64,000 bases of DNA from Paralichthys olivaceus. Lineage: Eukaryota; Chordata; Actinopteri; Pleuronectiformes; Paralichthyidae. The position numbers and the translations under genes were made by a program. Every line of letters begins with the position of its first letter. Position 1 is the first letter of the stretch. Positions 12,310 to 23,400 of this stretch are shown here, in pieces. The stretch is from positions 13,753,501 through 13,817,500 of the forward strand of contig NC_091107.1 of the NCBI RefSeq assembly GCF_024713975.1, written 5' to 3'. The notes below the pieces were generated by a model. That model searched no databases. It was not told the origin of the DNA and saw only the letters and a program-made list of their open reading frames with translations.

Positions 12310-12900
12310 GTATAGGGTTAAAATGAGTGGGCGCGCGCCGCATGTCTATATTAAGGTCTCACCTGGTGCCTGGATGACCTGTGCGAGCCAAATGACGGCG
12401 AGCAGCCCAACTCCACAGCAGCAGAACCGCTGGAAGGGCCGCCGGTGCCTCGCAGCAGCTTTCATTCCTCAGCCGGCCGCATATCCACCAAGAAACATCT
12501 GTTGCTCTCCTGCTTTCTCACACTTGTTCCACACTTTGTGTCCGCGAACAAACCTCCTCCCGGCAGGGCAGCGGGGGCGACAACAGCAGCGAGCGACTTC
12601 TCTGCCAAGTTGTGTCCTAGAAGACAGAAGAAAAAACAACAGAAATCCCCGCTGGTGTCAGGGACCTGACTGGTTCTCCTGTCCGGGCTCAGAGCAGAGG
12701 CCGAACCGCTTCAGTGCGCCGAGCCTGCGCCTGGATCATAGCGAGGAGGCGCGTAAAATGAGCTTTGTGCGTTCATGTGCTCAGTCTGAAAGGTCGACAG
12801 CAGTGAAGTGCAGCCACAGGAGGCGACATGCTCTGAGCTCCGTGCGCCTTCACTCCCCCTACCTCTCCCTGCTCCCACCGACACTTCCTCCGTGTGGCCA
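12310..12900 (-). promoter_or_regulatory. CpG-rich island: probable promoter of the unidentified minus-strand gene
   Basis: CpG dinucleotides are frequent here (for example GGGCGCGCGCCGC at 12330 and GCGGGGGCGACAACAGCAGCG near 12570), in contrast with the CpG-poor DNA on both sides. The first exon (12465-12363) lies at its left edge. CpG islands commonly mark vertebrate promoters, and the transcription start would be somewhere in 12.5-12.9 kb. A 217-codon plus-strand ORF across the island looks like a by-product of GC content. Confidence 0.55.
12363..12465 (-). CDS. Putative first coding exon: N-terminal signal or type II membrane anchor
   Basis: ATG at 12465 begins 34 codons plus one base, ending at the strong donor CACCAG|GTGAGA. 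The start is basic (MKAAARHRRPFQRF), followed by a Cys/Leu/Val/Ile-rich stretch of about 18 residues (CCCGVGLLAVIWLAQVI). That is either a signal peptide or a type II signal anchor of the kind seen in Golgi glycosyltransferases. It joins in phase to the exon at 5826-5716. I cannot name the gene. Human 11q13.1 neighbours of SIPA1 include secreted proteins such as LTBP3, but no LTBP domain is seen, so this remains a guess. Confidence 0.55.
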
Positions 12901-12957
12901 CCAGGCGGCGACAAACACAGAAAACCTCGGTCAGAGGACATGCACAGAGGTTTGTGT

Positions 12958-13080
12958 TTGAGGTTTTGTTTTCACCCTTGTCCCTGTATTGGTTGGTTTG
13001 TAAGCAAGATTATTGAAAAACAGCTGAATGGATTCCCATGAAACTTGATGGAAGGATGTGGTGTGTATAAATGGGCAGTG
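12958..13080 (+). repeat. Dispersed repeat family A, left-end fragment
   Basis: GAGGTTTTGTTTTCACCCTT followed by TAAGCAAGATTATTGAAAAA and CCATGAAACTTGATGGAAGG matches the left part of the family. Confidence 0.55.
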
Positions 13081-14561
13081 GGGGATCTAGAAGTTTTCTA
13101 AGTCAGGGGCCATAAAGGGGCCCAATGAGTCCTGATTCATTAAGGTGTGCATTCAAGTCGTTCCTTGTTTTTTGTTAGCTCTATAGATGTGTGCAAAGCC
13201 ACACATCAATGAATATATTTGGAAAATTGTTCCTTGTCCATTATAATTAAAAGTGTCAGTCGTTGCTCATTTACTTCCAGAAACAGTTTCTTTGACAAAT
13301 AGAATCAGTCGTGAACTAATGAGCTGCCACCAGCCCAGTGCCTGCAAATAATCATTCTGACCAGATCACACTACAGTTAGAATGTAGGCTGCATTGGGCT
13401 GAAAGGAGACACAGGGCAGAAGCTTCTATAAGATGTGAAATATTCAGAAAAATATAAAATTGATAGTACTGATAGTCAGCGATCACAAGTACAACATGCA
13501 AACACTCAGCAGGGAGGCTGTTTCTAATGTTATTCATCATTGTGAGTCATCAGGTCACTGTCATTTGGAGGCAACCTGTTCTCATGTGGACACTGAAATC
13601 AGGCCCACTTTCACGAGCAGATGGTTTTTAAACATCTGTGAATTCCTCTTCTTCACTGCAGCTGAGCTCGTCTGATTCTGAGTGACAGCTCCTGTTTTCA
13701 CCTGCACAATACACCTGTGGGTGATCTACTGTGTGTGACACACCATAAATACAGCTGTTGTGTTCACAGCTGGCAGTCTGACTGTCAACCCTGTGATTAG
13801 TGGATGACCTGCTCTGCCTCCAGCACCACACTCACCCTTCTCTTAAAGACCCTCCATGTATGAACAAAAATCACTCACCACAATATCTTGTGTGTATTGT
13901 TACTGTAAAAAAAACATTTTGCCTCCAAATGAAGCATCTGCACATTTTTATATTTTCTATCCGTGTTTACTTTTTAAAGTTTTTACTCAAATGCACTATT
14001 CGTGGATTTAAAAAAAAACTCGACAGCGTACCCTAAAGGTGCTGTGATAAAAGCTCTTGTGACTTAAAATACCTGTTAAGGATTTAAAGTCCAAACTCAA
14101 GTTCATCTTCGCATTCAAACTGAAAAATAGTTTCTTCAGGAGCAGGCGATTAAAATGACAACAGCAAAATAAACATAAAAGCATCAAGATAAAAACATTA
14201 AACCTCTAAAATATATAAAGGCCCATGAAGGTGTGAGTGCAATAAATGTCTTAGTTACAATACACATTATACACACATATGTACATAGTTACAATGGTTA
14301 ATAATTGACATATTTTCAAGGTTACTAAGACGTGTGTTGAGATGTGTGGGCGGGTGTTAAAGTGTTCAGCAGTCTGTGAAAGACACCCACATGCACTCTG
14401 GTGTTTATTGACCATGGTACATTCATCAGCATCGCAGGAACCAAGGAGTCAGTCAGAGGAGGAGAAAAAGTGCTTTTTGATTACAGAGACCTAATTTCCC
14501 AAAGAGAGAGACTCCACTGATTCTCTCCATGGTCCCCACTATAAAGCTTATTTTAGCTCCA

Positions 14562-14865
14562 CCAATGAGGTTGCTTTGTATGATTGTTTGCAAGCAAGAT
14601 TACACACAAAAAAAAACTGGAAAGTGAAATAATGGTCTGGGTCTGGTTTAGAGGAAGTTCCAGCATTTTTTTTTCTTTAATATGGTGAGATAGGGCATTC
14701 TGAACATTTTCATTGATTTTTCAGATGAAAACATTTGTGAAGAAAAAATCAGGCATGTTGAGGGAATTTATATCTATGAATGTGTGAATGTGCCATTTAG
14801 TTAAATCTCAAGTCTTTAACCATTTCCCCATACACACTGTATAATAAAGTATGATGGTTAGTCCA
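14562..14865 (+). repeat. Dispersed repeat family A, degenerate copy
   Basis: Begins CCAATGAGGTTGCTTTGTAT and includes GCAAGCAAGATTACACAC and a TTTTTCAGATGAAAACATTT block equivalent to one in the copy at 2260. The ends are eroded. Confidence 0.45.
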
Positions 14866-16275
14866 ATCATTTGCTGCAATCAGCAATGCTGTTTTTGTAC
14901 CTACCTATACTGTTGATGATGATGTGATGATTCAAGTAGTCCATAAAACTTGCTTCTTATTGTATTCTGTTGTGCAGGTGTTGCTTTTCTCGTGTTCAAT
15001 CTCAGCAGGATGAGATTTTGAAGCTTCTCTTCACCTTTGAGCTCCCACTTGCAGGAAACATCCATCCTGAGAACAAACTAAACATGAAATTATTATTATT
15101 ATTATTAACACAAATAAGTGAGTCAGTGGTAAAATGGCTTGATTCCAGTACAAACAACTTAGATCAATGACATACATATCTTTAGATTAATCCTTGTATT
15201 AACAAAAGTGCTTCATTCTTTATGGCTTTAAAGAATGAAGTAAAACATGTTACATGCTTTGCAATTGATTCTAAAAAAAAAAAAAACGTCTTTCTCTCTC
15301 TGCTATGAGTTATTCTGTCTTATTTTCTCATTAAAGACAAAATTAAAAAATATTAAAATGGGGACCTGCTCTGCTGCCTGTGTTGGGAAACACAGACTAC
15401 ATGTCACACAGACACCTTCCAGAAACAGGGTTAAGATTAAGAAACAGCTCTGTGATGCTGTCTGCTAATAATCTACCTGCCAGTTTCCCAGAAAGAGCAA
15501 AAGTACACAAACCCCCTTTTGCGTATAAAAAAGAATGTACGGTGCTGTTGGAGTGGCCTGGATAATGTCTGCTATTAAAAATGACCAAAAAAAGGATAAG
15601 ACATATTTTAAATGAAACAATAAAGGTCAAAGCAGCCTCATACACAGCTACAGCGCCCTGGAGTCTTTAATATTTTCTTTTTTTAATATTTTAAGTCTTT
15701 GACTGCAGAGTTTATGACACGAGGACAGGACTGTGATTAATTTATCATCCACTGTCATTGTTATATGAAGTGCATGCATCACTTATTAACAGCCTGGAAT
15801 CTAAAGGAAACACAAACATGTCACACATGGTTGTTTCATGGCAGGAGAAGAACAACGCAATGCAGGACTCAAAGACGTCTTGTCTTTTAAATTATTCAAG
15901 ATCAGAATTGGACTTCTTTACAATTGCTTATTAAAAGTTATGACAGTATTGATTTTGTTAAAAATGCATCGAAACCAAACTTTCAGTTTCCCAAAAATGG
16001 AAAACCTCAATTCAATTCCATGCTGTGCCCATGTAAAATCAGCTGGTGGGATATTTCTAAACATCAGGAGACCTTCGGATAAATAATTTATCTGCTGTTT
16101 GTATCTGCTGATGCGTAACATCGACCAATGGAATCTAACTCATAAATGCTGTGAAGTCTCATTTATAACAGGAACTCAGCAGAGATTTTGCAGACAAACT
16201 CACAATATAGGCCTCATCCACATGTTGTGTACATGGAGCAACAGTGGCCATTTAAAATACAACTACCCTGAGTCT

Positions 16276-16276
<1 letters not shown>

Positions 16277-16312
<36 letters not shown>
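16277..16312 (+). repeat. (CA)n microsatellite
   Basis: About 17 uninterrupted CA/AC units. Confidence 0.9.
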
Positions 16313-16313
<1 letters not shown>

Positions 16314-17656
16314 GGCCTCTGTATTTACAGAAAACGGAAGAGTCCAACTGGCGTTAAGCCCCTTGAGCTGTGTGTGACACATAGCCCCTAGTGAAGACGT
16401 CCTGTGCTCCAACCCCAAATAAAGACATAGGCCGGCGCATCAGCTCTCCTCCTGGTGTCAGGGCAGGGAAGATAAAGTGTTTTTCTGCAGCTAGTGTTTA
16501 GGAAAGCCTTCCAGCGGACAGAGCCCTGGGAAATGTTTGTATGATGTTGTCGTGCTGTATTATGATCATGGACCGAGCTTCGGAAAGTGTATTTGTCTTA
16601 CCTCATCTTGCATCAATTCAGGGAGACAGGAATGTGCACACAATCAGGATTTGAAGCGGCTTTAAATCTGTTATCTTCCTCTAAATCTCTACATGTGTAT
16701 ATGAGATGATGCAGGCTGCTGCTTTTCTTTTTTTGTCAAAGATGCTGCATTTTGTTCAATGTATCTGTGGAGCTGTTGATGTTTGTGGAAGAGACATGAG
16801 AAACAGCTGATTGTGATAATAAAGCTGTGGTGCAGATAAGATTAAAGGCTGATTTTGAACTCATAATTTTGGTCCAGAATGAAATATATATGATTATTTG
16901 ATATAATATCTCAGACTACTGGATGGTTATGAAATGCTAAAGAGATTCAAGGTTCTCAGAAGTCTTTGATGATGTCCTAACTTTTCCTTTTGCATTTTCA
17001 ATTCCTGCTTAGGATTTCAATTCTCCAAATAAAATAACTCTGCTATGATATATGATGAAATTAAAAAAACTGAATGCAAAGTAAACAGAGAAGTGGAGCT
17101 GGAGTGGTGATCACATGTCACCTCTGTATAAGTCGAGTGTCAGGTGAGTTAATGGAGTTGTGTTTCCTGCAAAACCAATGTAACCAATTCAAACTTTCGA
17201 GATCTTGTTTGTGGACTTGTGGAAGTTTTTTTTTTTTTTAACTTTCCCTCTGAATTTTTTATTTTTTTTACAAACTGAATAAGGAAAAAAAAATTCACTT
17301 GTATTTTGTGTTCTGCTTTTGTCCTTTTTAGGTCATTCAGCCAGATTCAGCTGTTTCTTTCTTGATACTTTTGAACTTTCAAATACCATAAAATAATACT
17401 TCTGCATACGCCATTCAACACATTCATCTCAAATTCAACTTGATTTCAACCATCATCAGTCATTTTTAAAGCACCTTTTTCCTTTTAATTCACTTTTAAA
17501 AATTATATATTTGTCGGCTCTTTTAACAATCTGTGGTACTCATGGAGCTGTAAACCTTCAATGATGCTCACAACACACATCTATTACCATTATCATTATT
17601 ATTATTATCATCATCTGTTCTATCAGATCACGTGTCACCCATTGACTTTTCCTTGC

Positions 17657-17712
17657 GTGGCGGATGAAAGACCAGATGTTGAGATGGTCTGAGAAAATCC
17701 TTCATCCGCCAC
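17657..17712. other. Nested hairpin with perfect 12-bp outer stem
   Basis: GTGGCGGATGAA (17657-17668) is exactly complementary to TTCATCCGCCAC (17701-17712). Inside, AGACCA (17669-17674) pairs with TGGTCT (17685-17690) around a 10-base loop, leaving a 10-base one-sided bulge. It is GC-rich in an AT-rich setting. It lies 2.6 kb beyond the SIPA1 stop, so it could be in a long 3' UTR or in the flank. I see no match to a known structured RNA, and a SECIS element was considered and not supported. Confidence 0.5.
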
Positions 17713-20282
17713 AAAAACAAATAAACACCTCAGCAAGTGCAACCAAAGACAAAGAGAGGAGATCTCTATGATGGACTAACATACATTACATTTTCAGGTA
17801 GGCACAAAGTCAGAGAAATATAACACGACCAGTTCTGACCATCCATTCTGAAATAAGAGTTTCACTCATTAAGGCGTACCTCAGGGTGATTTAAGACCTT
17901 ATTATATATGTACGAGCTGTAGCTGAAATAGCTCAATACTAGAACGACAAGTACAACCACAGTCATAGTTGCAGATGGTATTTTGTCGTGTCTTATCACG
18001 GTAGTTGGCTTTCTACAAAATAAAACTAAAATTTATCACCAAGCCTGCCGTCCTTTCTGTCCCTTTTCACATTATTTTTTCCCTCCAGTTTCAACAGCTA
18101 CAAGAAAATCCACATTTGCATGATTAATAAGTTACATTTTTTTTATACATACACACGTACAGAGGGGGAGCTTGGAAGTTGCTTGGCACATTCTCATGCT
18201 TGACCAACCTCCTACAATCTAAATAACTATACAAGACACAGTAAAACAGGTCTTCTCACACTTCTCAAAGTCTCCCTGTCCAGATACGAGGCTTCAGCAT
18301 GTACAGGAGATGAGACAGATGAGACAACACTCGACTGCATGATCATCCTGCACAGGGAGGACATACACAACCTGATGCACTAAATAACATGGAACAGTTC
18401 GGCTGTACATACAGTATCTTCACATACTGATAAAGTTTTAGATTCATAATTTAATCTGTATATACTGTATTTTAATATGCTGGTACCAAGTATTCACAGT
18501 GACTCTAAAATAAAATTACAAGAGGAAGTTTGTACAAGAAATAAGAGAGTCCGAGTGACTGGCGAAAGTTTGGCATCCTTTTTTCCGTAGGAGTTCAAGT
18601 TCTTAGTCGGGGAGGTTTAGTTTGCAGGTGAGTCAGTTCTGTTTTGGAGTGTTTCAGGAAAGCTGCCTGGGCTTTTTCGTTGGCACTGAGGAGAAGCAGT
18701 CCGACTCCTCTGAACACACATCATAGAACGGCGCCGTCAGCCGTGAACACAGAGAAAAAGTGAGGTAAGGTGGCATGGGGGGGGGGGGGGGGATCTTATC
18801 CACCTTTTTTTATGTTGAACAAGACATAACCCGGGCAGGCAAAATAAAATACAGTGTGGTCCCTGTCCAGTGCTGATTTCACAATTTAAAAAAAATAATT
18901 AAAAGTGCAAGAATGACACAGAAATACACACAAACACACATCAGGTTGTAAGAGTTCACCTACTGTCCTCACCGCTATACCACTCGTAAGCCATACTTCA
19001 CAATTACCCCCAAAATAGTCACTGTAGACGTCGGCCAAACACTAAAAACATATTTCAATACAATATTCTGTATTCCACTATTAGTCCAAGGTGTTTTTGT
19101 CCAGACATGTAAAGCTATTTTTGCGAGTCGAAAATAAAAGCTGCCGTTTGGCATGTTGTGGTTCAGGCCAGCAGGAGATCTTCTACAGTATGGCTGCTAC
19201 AATAGTGAGGTTAGAGGACAGCTACAGGCATTCGCGGAAGGAATCTGAAGCAGCTTGTTCCTGCCTGTGTCTTCGGGAGAGGTATAAACCTTTTTCTGTA
19301 TTCCTTCAACACTGTTTTCATACACACTTCCACTTGGGAGAAAAACATGCTCAGTTCATTGTTTTCCAGTTTACATCCCTTTCATTTATGTTGTTTTTTT
19401 TAAATGTGTTTTGCCTTAAAAACTCTTTAATACAGTACTACTGAGAAGTGGAGACGGCAGGAGTGGTGGCGATCTTACATAACCGACCCAAAATCGGTTG
19501 GCATCATTACGTCTTTTGGAGTAAAAGGCTGCCTACAGCTTTGCCACTGTCATACCTTTTTTTTTTTTACTCTTTTTGTGTTTCATTACGAGGCCTTCCA
19601 CACAGGCAGCGCCAGGCAGAACTACACCGCAACTACACGTCTGGCAGAGAAAGGAGAGCAATACTACTGTTCACATACATTATTGGTGATTGATATATAT
19701 ATGTATATATACATATATATATACATTTATGTACATATATATATACACATACATATACACATATATATATATATACATACATACATATATATATATATAT
19801 GTGTACACTTTTGGTCATTTCAGATAAGACACCACTAAACATGCTATACAGTGTCTCTCAGTCAGTCTTAATTGCCACTTTTTATGCAAGTGCTATTCAG
19901 CCCAGCCTGTCAAGTATTCGAAGCAAAGTACAGTAAGAGATGCACACATAAAGACGCACACACACATTCATACATACACACACAGCACTCCAGCATTGCA
20001 CGCCAACACAGCAGCCTGAGAGCTGCTCATTGGTCAGTCTATGAAGGTCATGGGATCTTAAAAATGTCTTTTTTTTCTTTTGTATGTTGATTTGCATACT
20101 CCCTCACCAACAGGCAGGATTCAGGACAGAGACTGTGCCAATACACAGACTGAAGAGGATCGGTGTGTGTTTGCCTTTGCAGATATGCATGAACAAATCA
20201 AGTGCACTGAGCGTACAGGGACATTGTTCGATTCGCATCTGTCTGCTGATCAGCTCATGCGTTTGTGCGCGGGGCGGCCAAG
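17713..20282 (-). other. SIPA1 3' UTR and 3' flank; end of transcript not resolved
   Basis: On the minus strand no canonical AATAAA was found between the stop codon and about 17.26 kb, where one occurs in a T-rich run. ATTAAA variants occur near 19427 and 18452. The 3' UTR could therefore be short (to about 19.4 kb), intermediate or about 3 kb long. A G run at 18778-18792 and an AT/ATAC microsatellite at 19693-19802 lie inside. Local ORFs are low-complexity by-products. Confidence 0.35.
19693..19802 (+). repeat. (AT)n/(ATAC)n microsatellite
   Basis: About 110 bp of alternating ATAT and TACATA units, probably unstable in length. Confidence 0.85.
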
Positions 20283-20426
20283 CTAGCAGGGCTTGTTGAC
20301 GTTGCACAGCAGCTCGGTGACTTTGATGAGGCGGGCCACCGTGCTCTGCGACTCCTCCTGCAGCCGCTGATTGTTCTGCCTGAGGCTCTGCACCTCGGCC
20401 TGCAGCACCGCCTTGTCCTCCTTCTC
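20283..20426 (-). CDS. SIPA1: SIPA1 coding exon 15 (last): leucine zipper and stop
   Basis: Acceptor TCTTTCAG|GAGAAGG. It encodes 47 residues of heptad-like coiled coil ([15 protein letters not shown]), ending NVNKPC and TAG at 20283-20285. Human SIPA1 ends differently after the zipper, so the last dozen residues are lineage-specific. Confidence 0.93.
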   Translation of the reverse strand, partial: EKEDKAVLQAEVQSLRQNNQRLQEESQSTVARLIKVTELLCNVNKPC

Positions 20427-23400
20427 CTGAAAGACATCGGCACACAACAAAACAAAAGCCGTCGCTCAGATCGCTGTGGCAGGAACGGGAGGGGAGCGAC
20501 AGGTACAGCGGGTGGCGTTAAGGCAACTAGTGGGCACACATAAACACAGAGCTTGAAATAAAACAACACAAACAAGTGTCGAGAGGCACATCACACTGCA
20601 GTGAGGAAGAATACACTCACAATCTAAAAGAGCACAGAAACAGCAAATAAATCACGGAAAAGATCATTTATGTTATGACTTTTCACTGTTTACAGCATTG
20701 AATAAAATCAGTGTTGGGATGAAAGAATTCTGAGATTCTGAGAAGGAAGTTGTAATTTTACAAGAAAAAAGATGTAATTTCCGGCTACGTGTCATTTTAC
20801 AGGGGGGGGTATCAGAAGATCAGTTGGTTGCCTGTGATAAAATGAGGAATATGGAGCATCTTGTTAAGTTATACTTTAGTATAAGTCTCACAAATAACAT
20901 AATACTTAATATTTTGGTATATCAGTACAGGTTTAGGTATTTTAGGCATCATTTGCATCAGGACTTTGAAAATATTGTGTAAAAAGAAACACACAAACTT
21001 GGAGCAAATGGAATTGAGTAGTGGTCGAGTTTATCTGCATGATATTTGAAGAGAGGTAACAATGAGATTGGTTCATGATTCTGGATCCAGGAGCGAAACT
21101 GTGGCACGAGTTCTACTTGCTGCTTGTTTGCTAAAGAAAGTTTTTTTTCTTTATTCTGGTAAAGTAATGACTTTATTCTCAAAATCCCAGAAAATGTTTT
21201 CATCAACATGGCCCGGATACTGTCGTATAAATTAGTAACTCATCACTTACAATTGTTACAGGGGTGCAACTAAGAATAGAAAAATTAATTTCCAAGCAAA
21301 GGAGATGTCTTCAAATCTGTTCAATTAACTGATGATATTCAGTTTAAATTTATATTTAACAGAGAAAAGCAGCAAACCAGCACATTTAACAGGATAAAAT
21401 AAATAAACAAATGATCATTTATCAGAATCATTTTGTGTCACTAAGCTCATGAATCAGTCTTTATAGACGAAATGACTCATTTGACAAAGATACATTAGAT
21501 TAAAAAAAAATATGAAAATAGGTTTCAATTCTAATCAAGGACTTAAAGGTACAGTGTGTAGAATTTTGTGATATCTAGTGTTGAAGTTGCATGTTGCAGC
21601 TAATACCCCTCACCTCCCCTCCCCTTCCAAACATGAAAAAGAACCTGTGGCAGCTTCAGTTAAAAAAAAACCTCAAAAGGTGTTTAGTTTGTCCAGTCTG
21701 GACAAATGTAAAAAACATGGCGGCCTCCGTAGAGAGGGTCCCCTCAATGTAAATATAAAGTATTTCAATATAAAGGACCTTTTCTGGGGTAAAGAAAACT
21801 ACAATTCATACAATTTAGATGAAACGAACTAGTAAAAACATCATGAGGATTATTCTACATTAAATTGCTGCCAATAGATCCCTTTCACCTAAATCTTACA
21901 CACTGGACCTTTAAAAATAGAAACAAATCCATGTGATTAAGATGAATAATATTTGTACATACAGAGACATATGCAGTATTGAAAAAGATTCACAACACAA
22001 TGTCCATTTGTCTGTGATTGACTGAGCAGCTTCATCCACTGAAGAAGACCATGAGCGTGTGTATGTTTGTTTGTGTGTCTCTCTGAAGTATATCAGCTGT
22101 GATTAGAAACTGTTGTATGAATGAGATGATTTGTACAAGTAAAAAAAAAAAAAAAGTCTGATCAGAAATTACAATTCCTCTCACTCCTGTAACAGGAGCT
22201 TCCTACCTGCTGACTTTTCCTGTGCAGCTCGCTGAAAATATAGTTAGAGAGAAAAGCAGTCATGAAAGTCAAAGCACCTTTTGCAGGTCATCCTGCAGCT
22301 TCTTCAGCATGGCCTCCAGCTGGGACACCTTCTCCTCTAGGTGGCCTGGAGAGTCACTGCAACAAAGAGACGCAGTGACACTTCGTCAAAAGCAATCACA
22401 GCATTCTGAGGTTTGTAATTGGAAAATGTATAAATAGAAACCAAAGTGTCGACATGGTTTTGTTTGACAGATGGATGTCTTGGTACCTGCTGCATTTTAT
22501 AGACAGATTTTCTTTTTTTTTTTTTTTTTGTTATATAACTAATTGAATCTAACTTTTATCTAATACAGAGAGAACCTTTTGATTTGCCTGAGTGGCTGCA
22601 GAGTCGCTCCAATGCCCTCATCGTCCCCAATGCCTTTTACGTAGCCTGTAATACTCTGCGATCCATTCACAGTTACTGCTACGGCCACCTATCAGACCTA
22701 TTTTGAGTATAGTCCTCCCATGATGCATTTCGGCTGATTGCAGTTACACGTCATGATTAGACCCTTAAGAGCAAAGCACCAGCCCTCTCCTGGTGATGTG
22801 AGAATCATGACAATAATGCTTTTAAAGGAAAGAACAAAGCGTTTCAATGATGCGCTTTCTCTTTTTCATTTGTGCTACAGCACTTAAAGTGATTTGAGGA
22901 CAGAATTTTCCTGATAGATGTGGCCAGTTTGCCTATGTTTGCATTTATTTAGCATTTTTGTATTTTAATTAAATTGTATTTACTGAAAAATGGAAAATAA
23001 GAACATTTATATTTAAATTTTGAGCAAAATGTGATTTGCAAGGTCAGGAAATGGTGCAGTGTATGGAGTGTACTGTTCTGTTCTATTTTAGCATCTTAAC
23101 ATGCCAGCTGAAGCCACATAATAGCAAATAGCAATTCAATTGTACCCCTAACCACAATTTAGCCTTGGATGCTTGTACCGAAAGGATGGGACACGGGACG
23201 AGAAAGAAGCCCTGCAATTTTTGTACATTTTGGTGGAGCCAGACAAAGGAGCAGTTCCAGGAATTTGTTGTCATGAAATCAGGGAAGTGATATCTGTGGG
23301 TGTGTCAAGTGTGAGGCAGCTTGATTGAGTTTAAGGGGACTGTTGGGCCCCTTGGTAGAGGTGTGTGCTCTTCTGAGTGCTGTTCTAGTTTGCTTTGCTC

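Larger units (their letters stand above)
5827..12362. other. Probable intron 1 of the unidentified gene; repeats
   Basis: No other coding exon with matching phase was seen. Contents are copies of repeat family A at 5869, 7262 and 9633, part of repeat family B at 6127, a decayed Tc1-like transposon at 8255-9240 with a nested insertion, and a (GT)n tract at 11041-11064. Confidence 0.45.
12901..17600. other. Intergenic region, no gene recognised
   Basis: Upstream flank of the putative gene and far downstream flank of SIPA1. It contains family A fragments (12958-13080, 14562-14865), a (CA)n tract at 16277-16312, and AT-rich sequence with poly-T near 17226. Small ORFs in this stretch lack conserved features. 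Confidence 0.5.

Noticed and set aside
12308..12961. 217-codon plus-strand ORF
   Set aside because: It lies over the GC-rich island antisense to the better-supported exon at 12465-12363. The protein has no domain and a low-complexity Ser/Pro/Arg composition.
17657..17712. SECIS element interpretation of the hairpin
   Set aside because: No correctly placed ATGA/GA core, and SIPA1 is not a selenoprotein.
19578..19842. Ile/Tyr-rich ORFs on both strands
   Set aside because: Translations of the AT/ATAC microsatellite.
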